DNA from: Dromaius novaehollandiae
Taxonomy: Eukaryota; Chordata; Aves; Casuariiformes; Dromaiidae
Length of the DNA stretch: 64,000 bases
NCBI RefSeq assembly: GCF_036370855.1
Contig: NC_088099.1
Coordinates: 34,430,501 to 34,494,500 of the forward strand
Reading direction: 5' to 3'
The notes under the pieces are model-generated. The model did not search any database. It was not told where the DNA came from and was given only the letters and a program-made list of their open reading frames with translations. Below are positions 37,459 to 49,400 of the stretch, in pieces (the stretch's first letter is position 1; every line of letters begins with the position of its first letter). The translations under genes were made by a program, and so were the position numbers.

Positions 37459-38709
37459 ATAACGTACATGCAGTCTTATGTAAAAATGGAAAAGCATATT
37501 GCCTCTCAGAAGAGCAGAGCACTTCTAATGCAAGTGAGAGAAAACGCATACTACAGAATGGTGGCAGAATCAGCATTAATGAACCAGATGGATTAGTAGA
37601 AGGGCATCTGAGAACCATAAGGGGTCTTGGACATCATGGAGATCCAGTACTGAAAAAATCTGTTATACCTGTACCTCATACCATATCTGTCCCTATCTAT
37701 GATTCTTGCCAATTTCTTATTTTAGCTTCCAATGGGCTTTGGGAAGTTTTGGATTACAGTGAGGTACTTGCATTAACACTAACAACGTTCACTCATTATT
37801 TGAGAATGTATAGATGTATTCAGCAAAATAGGACTTCTCTGCATAAGTGTCAATATTTGATGCCTCCTTCTGAAAGCCACATAAATGACTCAAAGGCTAT
37901 TAATGATCTGCAAGATGGAGCAGAGATGCTACATTCTAAAACAGATATTTTTCTTGCTGACTCAAAAGGCAACCTGACACAAAATGAGCCAAGATGTTCT
38001 AGCAGGCGCTATCTGCACAGTGAAGATGGAGTTTCCAAAGACACTGACGACCACAAAAATCAAGCTGATACAGAACCATGTCCTTTCAGGAACAATGAAA
38101 TACATTCACAGAACAGAGAGATAACACAGTCCGATTCTAGCACAGCAAGTGGCTCCAAAGAACTGAAACAGTTTGAGGACCAAAGTGCATCTATGTAACA
38201 GCCTGCAGCCACATTCACAGACCGCAGGGCAAGCTGACACAGACTTAGACACTTTCTGTGCGAGAGGTCCAAGTCACACTGCTGAACAACCGGTGAAGAA
38301 TGCACTGGTAATAGAGTCTACAGACACAAAAGAGCCTGAAGATGACACAAAAGCGTACCTTTCTAATTGTGATTCAGATGCAAAACTGGCCAAAAAAGTG
38401 GACTCCAAGCCACTTTCTGACAAAACTGCAAGTTACACTGGTCAACAACTGGTAAAGACCGTACTGACAGTTGGTTCTAAACCATCACCGCAGTCTGAAG
38501 AGGGCACAAAAATATACCTGTCTGGTTGTGAATTGCCCACTGCAGCAAGAGGCAGAGTCCCCTCCGAGACGTTCTACGACAACACAGCAGGCTATGTTAG
38601 TGAACAACTGGTAAAGACTGCATTAGCTGCAGGTTCAATAGATAACATTACTATTTTGATTGTACTTCTAAACGGATGTGATAAAATACCTAACTACATC
38701 AATATTTAA
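37459..38709 (+). CDS. PP2D1: PP2D1 terminal coding exon, with one frameshift and a 53-residue repeat
   Basis: The acceptor TATTTTAG ends at 37458. The first frame encodes DNVHAVLCKNG, RKRILQNGG, VPHTISVPI and ASNGLWEVLD up to a stop at 38196-38198. At about 38178-38184 homology and the internal repeat pass into the next frame, which runs to the TAA at 38707-38709 and keeps the terminal PP2C signature SIDNIT. In the usual PP2C motif DGLWD the metal-binding Asp is Asn here, so catalysis is not expected even if the frame were intact. Confidence 0.88.
38125..38660 (+). repeat. PP2D1: 159-bp in-frame tandem repeat in the PP2D1 C-terminal region
   Basis: The anchor GAACAAC/CAACAAC begins at 38284, 38443 and 38602, exactly 159 bp apart twice, and is followed each time by CGGT/TGGT and AAGA. 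In protein, the motif EQ(P/L)VK-A/V-L recurs three times with 53-residue spacing, along with TK-YLS-C and TA-Y. A fourth, more diverged partial copy precedes 38284 (GSKELKQFED, TKVHLCN). The unit includes the helix that in PP2C folds precedes the final DNIT strand. Confidence 0.85.
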
Positions 38710-38722
38710 AAGTGTATCCGAC

Positions 38723-38728
38723 AATAAA
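38723..38728 (+). terminator. PP2D1: PP2D1 proximal poly(A) signal
   Basis: An AATAAA lies 14 nt past the PP2D1 stop codon. A second signal follows at 38862. Confidence 0.55.
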
Positions 38729-38861
38729 TGGAGTGCCACTGTACATATAGTACAAGCTTATATTTAGCTGTGCCACACAGTTGCTTATAATCATCTTGAC
38801 TGATGACCCACATAGCCAATTCATTATAAGAAATCAGACATCTATGGAACTGTGCAAATGG

Positions 38862-38867
38862 AATAAA
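38862..38867 (+). terminator. PP2D1: PP2D1 distal poly(A) signal
   Basis: An AATAAA followed by a T-rich stretch. Cleavage 10-30 nt later would fall at about 38877-38897, next to the end of RAB5A. Confidence 0.55.
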
Positions 38868-38899
38868 AGCTTTTGAAATTTAGAGTAAGAAGAAACATT

Positions 38900-40297
38900 A
38901 ATCACAAATCCTTTTTTTAACCACTTTATTCAAACCTGAGCACCTCAATATAAAACTAAACACTGGTGAACTGTCATTTTCCTTGCTAAATCCAGATTAC
39001 TGCAAATTTAAAATCTGCACAAGTAAGTTTCTGCTATCAGCTCAACATTTAAATAGACTAATTCATCTCTTCTGACACACTTGGTAGATTTCATATAATG
39101 AAAATAACTAAAAGAATTAGTGCAATATACTGGACAGATCAAAATAAAAAGTACTTTGGAAAACAAAGTTGCAAAGTTCATTACTGACAGACAGCAGTAC
39201 TTATGTTACAGATACAGGAGCATCATTTATTACTGTTCTAACCATAAAGGAAGAACTTAGAACCCCCTTTGATTAGAGAGGAAAAATGTTAGCTTTATGT
39301 AACTGTACATTCTGTATACCTGTAAGCAACTCTTAAATATTACAGAAAGTATTAAACAAATGTAGACTACAATGCAGAGTACCCTATTTACAGTACATTA
39401 ATATCCAAATTTAAAATCAAGTTGAATGTACATAATTGTTAGTGCACTATTTTTTCCGGGGGGGGGGGGGGGGGGAAGGAGGGGGAACCACGGGACATAA
39501 GAAACTATAATGGCCAGCAATGATCAAAACTAAGAAAGAAGTCACAGACATAGAGTTTGTTGTGGTTTTACTTGAAGAGCTCTTACGGTTTGTAGAGGAA
39601 AAAATCCTATGCTGCAAAGCTGAATTTACTGGTTTGCACCTTCTGAACACATTAAAAATGAAGTTAAACTTCATTTAATCACTATTTTCTTTAGACAACT
39701 AACTGGGTTGATAAAATTTACATACAGTGTACCAACTAAAATTCCACTTTTCTGCAAGCATGAGGTTCTTAAAATTGTTAATGCAAATGTTTCTGTAATT
39801 AAATTATTAAACTATGGAATGTATAACTAAACAGTAGATACCTGCAGAAACAACTGGTTGCATCAATACCATGCATAAATTTAATCAATTTTAGACCCTG
39901 TTTCTAAAAAGGTTTTAAAGCACAATTGAGAAGTACGAAAAGTCCCAATTCTATTCTTTATAACAGTAACCAGTTTTGGAGCTACAGGAACTGGCCAATT
40001 AGGTCCATGGAAAACAGTTCTTCTATATCCCTAATGGCAAGTGATTTTTAAAACCTTTCAACTGAAGCAAGTTTATTCCACTTCCATCTCTCCTCTACTG
40101 CTGAAACATTACAGCCAGTGATACATGCATGTTAAACTTAAGGTCAAAAGAAAATTCTGCATCATAAACTTGACTATTATCATAAGTCTCTTCGCTGTTT
40201 GGAAGCTGTACTGGGCCAGGTTAAGCACTCCAACTCCATTGTTATTAACAGTTAGGAAGCAGAAGAATATTCAGAACAGTTTAAAGCAATTGATGTT
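38900..40297 (-). other. RAB5A: RAB5A 3' UTR
   Basis: The stretch from the stop codon to the distal poly(A) signal has no introns visible. It contains an 18-nt G run on the plus strand (C18 in the mRNA) at 39458-39475, followed by more G-rich sequence. The downstream end is inferred from the signal at 38925. Confidence 0.65.
38925..38930 (-). terminator. RAB5A: RAB5A distal poly(A) signal
   Basis: TTTATT on the plus strand reads AATAAA on the minus strand. It implies a 3' UTR of about 1.4 kb, in line with known RAB5A mRNAs. Further minus-strand AATAAA signals lie at 39226-39231 and 40072-40077 and could give shorter UTRs. Confidence 0.65.
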
Positions 40298-40413
40298 TTA
40301 GTTACTACAACATTGACTCTTGGGTGGTTGAGTAGGTTCAGTGAGGTCTACTCCTCTTCCTCTGGCAGAGTTGGCACCTGCATTCTGTGGTTCATTCTTG
40401 GGCAATTTTTTTG
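40298..40413 (-). CDS. RAB5A: RAB5A exon 6, C-terminal hypervariable tail
   Basis: The acceptor TTTATAG precedes 40413. The exon encodes [20 protein letters not shown] and QCCSN, then TAA at 40300-40298. The tail specifies Rab5 localisation and carries the prenylated cysteine pair. Confidence 0.98.
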
Positions 40414-43400
40414 CTATAAAATCAACAAGAAATAATCATTAAAACTGAGACTGTACTCAGATTAAATCATTTGAGTACACAACTTGTTAGCACTTTATTA
40501 CTCTACAAGAGTGTCAGTATAATCACTATAAAATCTGAACTGAGATGGTGTGTTGGTAATAAAAAAAGTTAAGACACTTAACATCTTAATCATTAACTAC
40601 ATTAATGTATTTTCATTCTTGAAAATCATGTAGTAACTTGAACAGTAAAAAGTATCTGCCCAGGTGTGCCATGCTAATAAATGATGACTTTTTTGGGAAG
40701 CACAGAATAGGCTGTAGATCAGCAGCAAAATGGACAGAGATGGGTCAAACTAAGAAATCTGTCTAGCCAGAATGCATTTTTGCACACAACATATAAAATG
40801 CCCTCAACACTAGATCTCTCTCCTCTTTTTCCAAGCTGTCCTTTCTCTCCACCTCTTATAAGTTAACTGAGTGCAATTGTTTCTTCATCATCCTTGTGGC
40901 TCCAAGGTAGAGTGAGTGGGTGAGTGGGTGAGTGGGTGAGTGGGTGAGTGGGTGAGTGGGTGAGTGGGTGAGTGGGTGAGTGGGTGAGTGGGTGAGTGGG
41001 TGAGTGGGTGAGTGGGTGAGTGGGTGAGTGGGTGAGTGGGTGAGTGGGTGAGTGGGTGAGTGGGTGACAATTTTTACCTTTCCCGAGCAGTAGCTCTTTC
41101 TAGCAGTTTTTTGATGGACAGAAATTTAAGTTCTAAATAACAGGACCTGGAAAGGAAAGACTTCCCTAGGGCAGACTCTCCCATGTTCCCAGGAACCAGT
41201 AACTATCCCTGCTCTACAGTTTGGCTGCATAGTCAGACTCTGAGGTAATTACAGTGGCCAGCTTATGAAAGAGTGACTTTTCCCAAAAGGAATGAAATTG
41301 AAGTACAAGAATGGGCAGCAGTAAGATTAGCAGAATATACAAGATGAGCTCTGTTAAGAGAAACCCAGAATATGCATGATATGAAGAAAGCTGCTCACAC
41401 AATACAAAGGGACATAGCATCAGCAGAATAATGCCATCACAGCACTGTTTTGGATTCTAAAACCAGAAATCAACAGCAACTTTCTCTTTAACTGGAAATT
41501 TTACACAAGCTCTAAAGCAGTCAGTCCGCAGTGAATGTAGCTTATATCCCTCTCATCTGTCCATGTTGTCATTTTTCATTTTCTCCCATTTTTGAAGATC
41601 ATATTTATGTATGGTCCTCATAATTGCATTCATGCTGTGCAAAAGGCCATCCTGAATATCACATTTTGGGGATGCATTTCTCGTGTTTAACAACTATTCA
41701 AAATGCACTGTAACTGAGCACTTCTGTATCATTAAATGCAAGCCTGCCTCAAACATTTATGACAAAATATATGCTTTCTACTCAGTTTTGTGCATTTTTT
41801 CAAGTAGTTATGGTTAATATTAAGCAATTACTTGCTATAAAATGTTAGCAATAATTTAATCCGCATCTGATGGAAGCTTGAACCAGACCACAAATTACCT
41901 TTTGCTTTACTGATTAGGAAAGATGAAGGTACAAGCTATTTAGAAACAGTTTTGACAGTAATGCTGCTGTTTTTCACAAAAAGTGGGATAGAAATGTCAT
42001 TGTAGTGCAAAATGTAGAACACATTAATATGGTTATTTTATACTATATATTAGTATCTGCCAGTAGCAGAGTCACTACTGTGATTAAGGTTATTACTAAA
42101 TATGGCAATGGACTGACCTAAAAACCTATGCTTTCTTTTTCTGCTTTTATATTTATCATTAATAATGAAATGCAACTTTGTATGCATCAATGTAATTCAC
42201 ACAAAAATGTTATGAGTCTGATACAGTGCATATGGTATATCATGTCTATTTCTTTTAAAGACACTATGTCCATTGAACATGAATTTTTACACATTTATAT
42301 TCATAACTGCTTATATGAAAATACCTAGAATCACTTGTTCTGTAATACTTTTTGTTCATTTTATATTCTAGATTAACTTGCAAGACCGCAAAAATGTACA
42401 CTTAAGCAGAAAACAAGTTCACTTGGGTTAAAATACAGTGGTTCTATCTTAAAATTTAAGATAAAACTATTTTCATAATAAAATTTCTACTTACTATTAA
42501 ACGTTAGTATACTTACAGAAATCCCTAACCTACGTTAGGGCTAAAAATATGATGTTAGTACATATACTTTTCACACGAAGTATCCTTCTACTTGAGCATC
42601 GAATTTAAACACACATACTCATCTTTGGCATTCTGGATTTCAGATAGCTGTATTTGGAATTCAAATAAAATCTTAACACAGAAGCATATTTAGCAAATAT
42701 TTGGTTTAGACTAAAATTAGTACACTTGACTTTTTGTGCAAGGCCATTACACTTCTATTTTGCAATAATGTTCTCGGCTTCAGTTACCTTTGCCTCATAA
42801 AAGGTACATTATTCTAGGTTCTGCACCAATACAAGCCAGCATGATATCTGCTCTAAACAATGTACCATTAAAAAACATGTTTATACACTTTAACTTATAT
42901 TCTCCTATTAATTTGATAAACAAATCCCAAACACATTTTATGCTTAGAAGAGCTAAGTAAAGCTTTTTATGGTTATCCTATACCATGGGAAAACTTTTTT
43001 TCCCCCCAGTATGTAACAGCAATTACATCTTAAACTTGAAATAGTATAAATGATCATGGAACTGAAATACGTAGACTGAACTTCCTTAATAGAATCTGAA
43101 AGCAATCTCACTTAGTTGTTCCAAGTTAGTCCAAGAAAATACCTAAACCCTTGGCAACTACGCTTCAAGTACATTTATCCGACTTTTGAATATTTAAAAA
43201 GATCTGAAAGGACCTTAACAAAACAAAAACTTCAGTGCCACAGAAGAAGCAAGACTATAAGTAAAAGAGCTTGGACAAGAACTGTCCTGACAGCACAAAT
43301 CTCAGGAAAAGAATTTCCCTGAGCTGTGATTTTGTTCTTAAACTCACCAATTGCCATGAAAATTTCATTTACGTTCATAGATGTTTTCGCAGATGTCTCC

Positions 43401-46400
43401 ATGAACAATAAGCTGTTGTCATCTGCATAAGCCTGTGCTTCCTGGAAGTTAAAATGAGAATGCATTACTTCATTTTTTTCATCACACGGTTAGTACACAC
43501 AGCACTTTTACTGCTACAAAGGGACAATTTCTATTTCATTTTAACAGGAAGTTCATTGAAACACTCATGTGACAATGTTTCATTCATAATCACGAAGTTA
43601 TAATAAAGCTTCAGTACAATAGTTAAACATTTAGCACTGCAATCTTAAAAATCCTTACTTGTCTTAAAAATATTCAGATTAAAAAGCCCAAAGCAAAAAT
43701 AAATAATAAAAACACTTATTAAAAACAAAACCCTGATCCATGACTCTGGCTGTGATAACAAGAATGAATAAGCTCCAGAAAGTACCATCTAATGTGAAAA
43801 AGTCTGCCATCCAGGAAAGAAGACAGCTTGTGAGCTATTCTGAAACTCTCAACCACTGAGGCAGATGTATCAGTTTCACAATAGTTTCACTATTCTTACA
43901 GAAATTTGTGATTATAAAAGTATTTAATATTTTGTCACATTTACCTCCTTTTTCAGTCTGAGTTTTTATCTGAAACACGCACTTTTTAGACTCATAAAAA
44001 TTGTCCTATTTTTGCCACTTCCTATTAGCCAGTTCAGCTAAAAATCCCTAGTTCCTTATAATTATGTAACTGCCTTTGAATTCAATAGGGAATAAGCAAA
44101 AAAAAAAATCCCTAGAATAGCTATGATGAAAAAATGCATCATCCATAGCATTTTGTACTCATTAAGTGACATCTACTAAGATCTATGTAACAATATCTGA
44201 AATAACACATTAATGAACACTTGGAAGTCTCAGATGTGTTGTCCAGTGAAAAAGGGAATGTCACAGGCTTCTTCTGGGCTTGAAGTCACCTTAACAAAAA
44301 TACTAATACTTGAAAAATGTGTCAAACCAGTTCTACTTTGGTGAAAGAAATTGGAAGTTAAATTTGATTAAGTTTCAGGACTGTGTACATGTGCAAAGCT
44401 TTTTAATAAAATATTGTTTTCACAAAACACGAAGTTATACTAAGATACACCTTTATGTCGCAATTGACATGACAATATACAATTAGAAAACTGAATTGTT
44501 GAATTCTGGGAGAATACATAAAACACTACTAATATTCAAATATCTGACTCCTGAAGTTATGAAAAGATTCACTACTATACACAACAGTATCTTGCATGAT
44601 GACACCAAATATAGATCAAAACAGTAGGAAAACTGATGACTAACATGCTATCAAGTCCATTTGAACTCTAGATACTGTTTTTATCAGTCCCAATGATAAT
44701 TTGAGGTGGAAGATAGGAAGAAGTCACATCAAAGGAGAGAAATTCAATTAGCCTTAAAGATATGCAAATAAATTAGGTCTTGAGTAATTAAGTTTGACTT
44801 TGAAGAATAACTATTTCTATACAATTCAGTTAGTTTCAGTTCACATTTATATTTAACAGCATGACTTCTAAAACAAGTAGTCAGGCTACATATATAACCA
44901 TCTTGGAAACGTATTTACTTTCTATTGCAACAAAACGCTGTTTTTATAAACACAAGTTATGCATACATACCTGGAAATCCACAGCTCTTTTGCTAGCTAG
45001 GTCAGCTTTGTTTCCTGCTAAAGCTATTACAATATTAGGACTTGCTTGCCGCTGAAGTTCTTTGACCCAATTTTTCGCTCTGGCAAAGGACTCCTGTTAA
45101 TGATTGCAAAGTGATGCAACTGAGTTTTAGCATCCTTTTGTACTCACCTATTATTCCAATCTCTGCTATCTGTACTTTAAGCAAGAGACCGATACAAGGC
45201 TGCTATAATTGTCCAAAGGCAAATTCCAACTTGCCAAGTGAGCTTTTTATGTAAAACATTCCCACCTTGGTTCTCAAATATGCTCAGTTGGGACAATGCT
45301 GAGAAAGTAATTAAAGATAAGAGGACTTGCATAGCCAGCATAAGGAAGGAGAAATGGTTAAGAGAGAAATGGGGATTTTAATTTCTCCCCCAGAAGAATC
45401 AATTTCATGAGCAGCGATACTGAAAGGGTCTCAAATATTTTGTAATTGTCGAGTGCGTTATGGCACAGAGTTTGGGGGGTTTTGGTTTTTAAGTCTCATC
45501 TTACCAAAAGGAAATTGTATCAAACACCATATTAAACTTAGGTCAGATAAGTTCAAAAAAAAAAAAAAAAAAAGCTTAAGATTTGGTCTCAATGGTTTGT
45601 GCTACCTTTCCAATCCTTTCCTGTAACATGTAACAATAAGATTAGTGTTTTCCACTATCAGAAATAAACTGCACCAGCAGTATGGTGAGAGAAATAGCAC
45701 AATTCAGGGGAACTGATTTAAAGGTAAGTTCAAAAAACTTTGCAAAAGAATTTTCTCTCTAGAAAATGCTTTTCAAACCATTGGTTTATAGACTGTACAA
45801 GGTTCTGTGGAACACAGCACCTTTAAATTTATCCCAGTTAAAAGTGAAATGAATAATGGTCCACCAATGCAAGAGTTAAACATAGTCCAACAGTCTTCAA
45901 AAGCATGTGAATCTCTGCTTCAATCTAATGAAATATAAAGCTTCGCTGTACCAACAGAAATCAAAAGCAAGCTACATTACTTATATAGCTATATAAGTAT
46001 TTATTAATAAAAGTATTTCATTTCTGACATCATAATCTAGTTAAACTATGCTTTGACAGTTACTAATGGATACGTTACTATCACATATTACTGGCTCAGG
46101 GCTAACTTGTCCTGATGGGACATGCTTCCATTGAAGAAAAGGATATGCTTCACAGTGGACTGAAAAATCTAACTGGTCATAAATCAGTTCTATTCTCTTT
46201 CAATCCTCTTTTAGCATTTTGCTCCTAAATATGAGATATACTGCTTGCTCAAAAATACAAGTTTTCTGTGTAGAAAATTGTCAGTTAATACACAGACTGC
46301 ATTTAAAAAGGTTTTTTTTTTTTTGTTACAGCACAATAAAACCTCAGTCACCTTCAGCAGAAGTTTAAAAACACTTTCAAGGGTTAAACCTGCCAAGTCT

Positions 46401-49400
46401 CACAGGAAATTTCAGTGGCACTCCACTGAAGTGCCCACCAGTTAGATTAATTCTTTCATTTATGCTGCAATATGAAAGAGCCACAGACAATAAAAACAGT
46501 AAGAAACTTAAAATCTTAACTTAAAAAGAATCCTGAAGATTGCATTTTGGCAAAAAAAGGTTTCTAGCCATAATTTAATATTGCATAGACCAGTACGAAA
46601 TGATGAACTGATTCACACAAGTCAGTGAAAGAATCAGTAAGAGAATCCAGATCAACTCAAGTCCGATAACTCCTAGACCCCCTTTTGTTTCTCCGTATTG
46701 TACTTACCTCATTTGTAATGTCGTATACAACTATAGCTGCTTGCGCTCCTCTGTAGTACATGGGTGCTAAACTGTGATATCGCTCTTGCCCAGCTGTATC
46801 CCAAATTTCAAATTTTACCGTTGTATCGTCAAGACACACAGTCTGGGTTAGAAAAGCAGCTACAAAAAAAATAGAGGTGCTGAAAACAGAAGTTTGCTTA
46901 TATTTCTATATTCCTATAAAATTAAGTTCACAAAGATGTATCAAGCATCATTTCCTTAAACACTTAAAGCCTATTAATAAAATATAATGGGCCTGAAGCT
47001 GCTAAAGGTATTAACCACTAGAGATTAATTCTGATCTGCACAGAACAGCTTTTTGGACAACCAGTCTTTCCTCAAGTTAAAGAGGAAAAAAAGTAATTGG
47101 ACAGATTTCCTATAATTTTTTTGTAATAGCAAATCTGATGAACCCAAGCCTTCTCTCAAGTCTTCTAGATACATTTCATATAAATGCAACAGATAATACA
47201 GAGCACCAGTAACAGCATCCTGCCATGCCACACTCCAACAGCTCAGATATTTACAGTTCTACACTGTACTTACATTCTGTGAATATGTTAAAGCCTAGAT
47301 TTTCAGTTCATGACAACTTCATCTTAGTTAAGATATTTGGAAGTAAGAATCACTTCTCAAAAGTTTTTGCTTTTAAAGCAGCCATATAGCCATATTTTTC
47401 ACTCTTCAAGTCATCTCAAGAATTTATTTCAGCATAATTTTCAGAGCCTGCAGCTTCAAGAGAACCTGCATCCATTGCCACAATAGCTGAAGGCGTTTAT
47501 CTACCTAAATGTCATTATCCTAAATGATGTTCTTATAATTATGGAAAACAGAAAGTAACTGATATCAAGTCTTCAAAAAGTTACTGCTAGTAAAAATTTT
47601 CCATCCAGATTAAGATTATATATTAGAAATACAGAGGGGAATATCCATACGATACAGAAACGCATATTATCAACAGTAAGCTACAGTCTAAAGAATCTAT
47701 TGGGAGAAAACACTGAAAAGCAAGCAGATTTCCTTCTGCTAGGCTTTTTTTTTTTTTTTTTTTAAACACTCCTGGTTTTTACATAGTTGTATTTTTTACT
47801 TTAGCTTTTCAAATTTTAAAAAGGAAAAAAAATATCACGGTAATCTGACAAGCTGTCTTGATTACCTGCTTTGTGAAGTCAGTAACATGTTGTCTGCCCA
47901 AATCTCGTACACCCCACACAACAGGGAATGCTACAGTTCCAAGAATTTAGATGGAAATTTTGAGCAATTCAGCATAAATGCTTGAGGTTGTTTTTCCAGT
48001 CATGACAGACATTGAGTGAAATAATACTGTGGACTGGCTTGCCCTTTCTCCTTCTATAAAAAAATTAAGAAAATTATTTTCAGTACCTTTTGCTTTGATG
48101 AAATGCTAAGAAAAGCCTCCTGCTTTGCAGAACTGGGTCTCATCAGTAAGCATACTGACAGACTGTGGCAGATTTAACTCAAATGTCTGAGGCTGCACTG
48201 ATCCATAACCCTTTCACACCTGGGATATCACCCTGCCCACATACTCCAAGGCATTCTAGCCTGCAAAATCAATCCTGAACTGCTGCAACTTTCAACCCAA
48301 CCTATTAGAGTAAGCCAAAGCAAGCCAATCTTGCTTTGCAAACGAAACTAACTACCATCCAGAAACTGACTAGCAAGTGGGCAGATGTTCCTGCTTCAGG
48401 GGTGTTAGCATCCCTCAGAGAGAGGAGCAGGCAGGCTGGAGAAGGGGAAAACTTTGATGTTCCAATGTTAAAGAACTGTAACTCTCTCCAAATGCTAAGT
48501 ATTCAAGCACTGGTAAAACAGGCTACTCTTGATAGTTCCCTAACCAGCCAAGGATCACAGGGGGGAGGGGGAGGATTCTTCATCAGAATAAGGGTTTCCT
48601 TCTCAGAACCAGCTCAATATTATATTCCTCCAAGGCAGAGATGGGATGTTAAACAAGTGGAATTTGAAATTCTTACAGACATTCTCTTCAACAGAAGAAC
48701 GTACCTACACTCCATAAATGAAGGGACATATTCAGAAAGAATTAAAACAAGGGATTTATTCTTTGACATCCTTTTGCTTTCGCTGAAAGGAACCTTTCAA
48801 CCACCATAGAAATGCCAGTAACTAACCTACGTAAATAAAGTAGCTTTCTTTTATCTCACAAGGCCATAGTTAATTGATAACTAATTGATTAACTGTGTTA
48901 ATTATGTGAAACCCAATCAATCTTACCAGCCATACTTTCATCTTAAGCCATTCGCGAGCATTGCTACACTAGTCCAAAGAGGCAAAGCCTAGGTATCATA
49001 TACACCACCATCACATTGTCAACATGTCTGCCTCTAACAGCACTCTCTTCCAGAAGTTATTTTATTCAGATTCACAATGCACATAAGTGCCTCTTTGTTC
49101 AAAGGCCCTTCTGTATATAAAGAAAATTATACCTTCAACAGAGGCTACAGAATTAGACTACTTTCTCTAAACAAAAACAGTTTTTGAACCCCAATATTGC
49201 TGCATTTATTACCTCTCAGCTGTGTAACAGGGCATTTCCTTGTTTTTGTTTTATGTAAAAAGGGAGCACAAGTTATATACAGTTTATAATAAACTCCGTA
49301 TTATCTTAACTTGGACTTAAGTTCTTATTTAACCTTTATATAGCTTTTAAACAGTTGAACGGTGTTTAGATTATTGCTTATCTATCCAGATACCAAAACA

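Larger units (their letters stand above)
32433..38709 (+). pseudogene. PP2D1: PP2D1, PP2C-like domain-containing protein 1; reading frame broken by three frameshifts
   Basis: PP2D1 is a PP2C-fold protein thought to lack phosphatase activity (family knowledge). Two exons, 32433-33449 and 37459-38709, flank a 4009-bp GT-AG intron; the split codon G|AT joins correctly. Homology to human PP2D1 is continuous: an N-terminal Cys/His finger, VLDNYGSRSE, VDGYHGVTAAE, KAFWRMDRLL-like, LQNGGRISINEPDGLVEGH, ASNGLWEVLD and the C-terminal GSIDNIT. The frame shifts at the A7 run 32613-32619, at about 32920-32927 and at about 38178-38184. No other stops occur between these points. The conceptual product is about 750 residues against roughly 630 in human, the excess coming from a C-terminal 53-residue tandem repeat. 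It could be a recently dead gene or one with assembly indels; flanking KAT2B and RAB5A exons are clean. Synteny supports the identity strongly. Confidence 0.9.

Noticed and set aside
40888-41070. Repetitive PTHPLTHS protein frame
   Set aside because: It is the translation of the 8-bp minisatellite.
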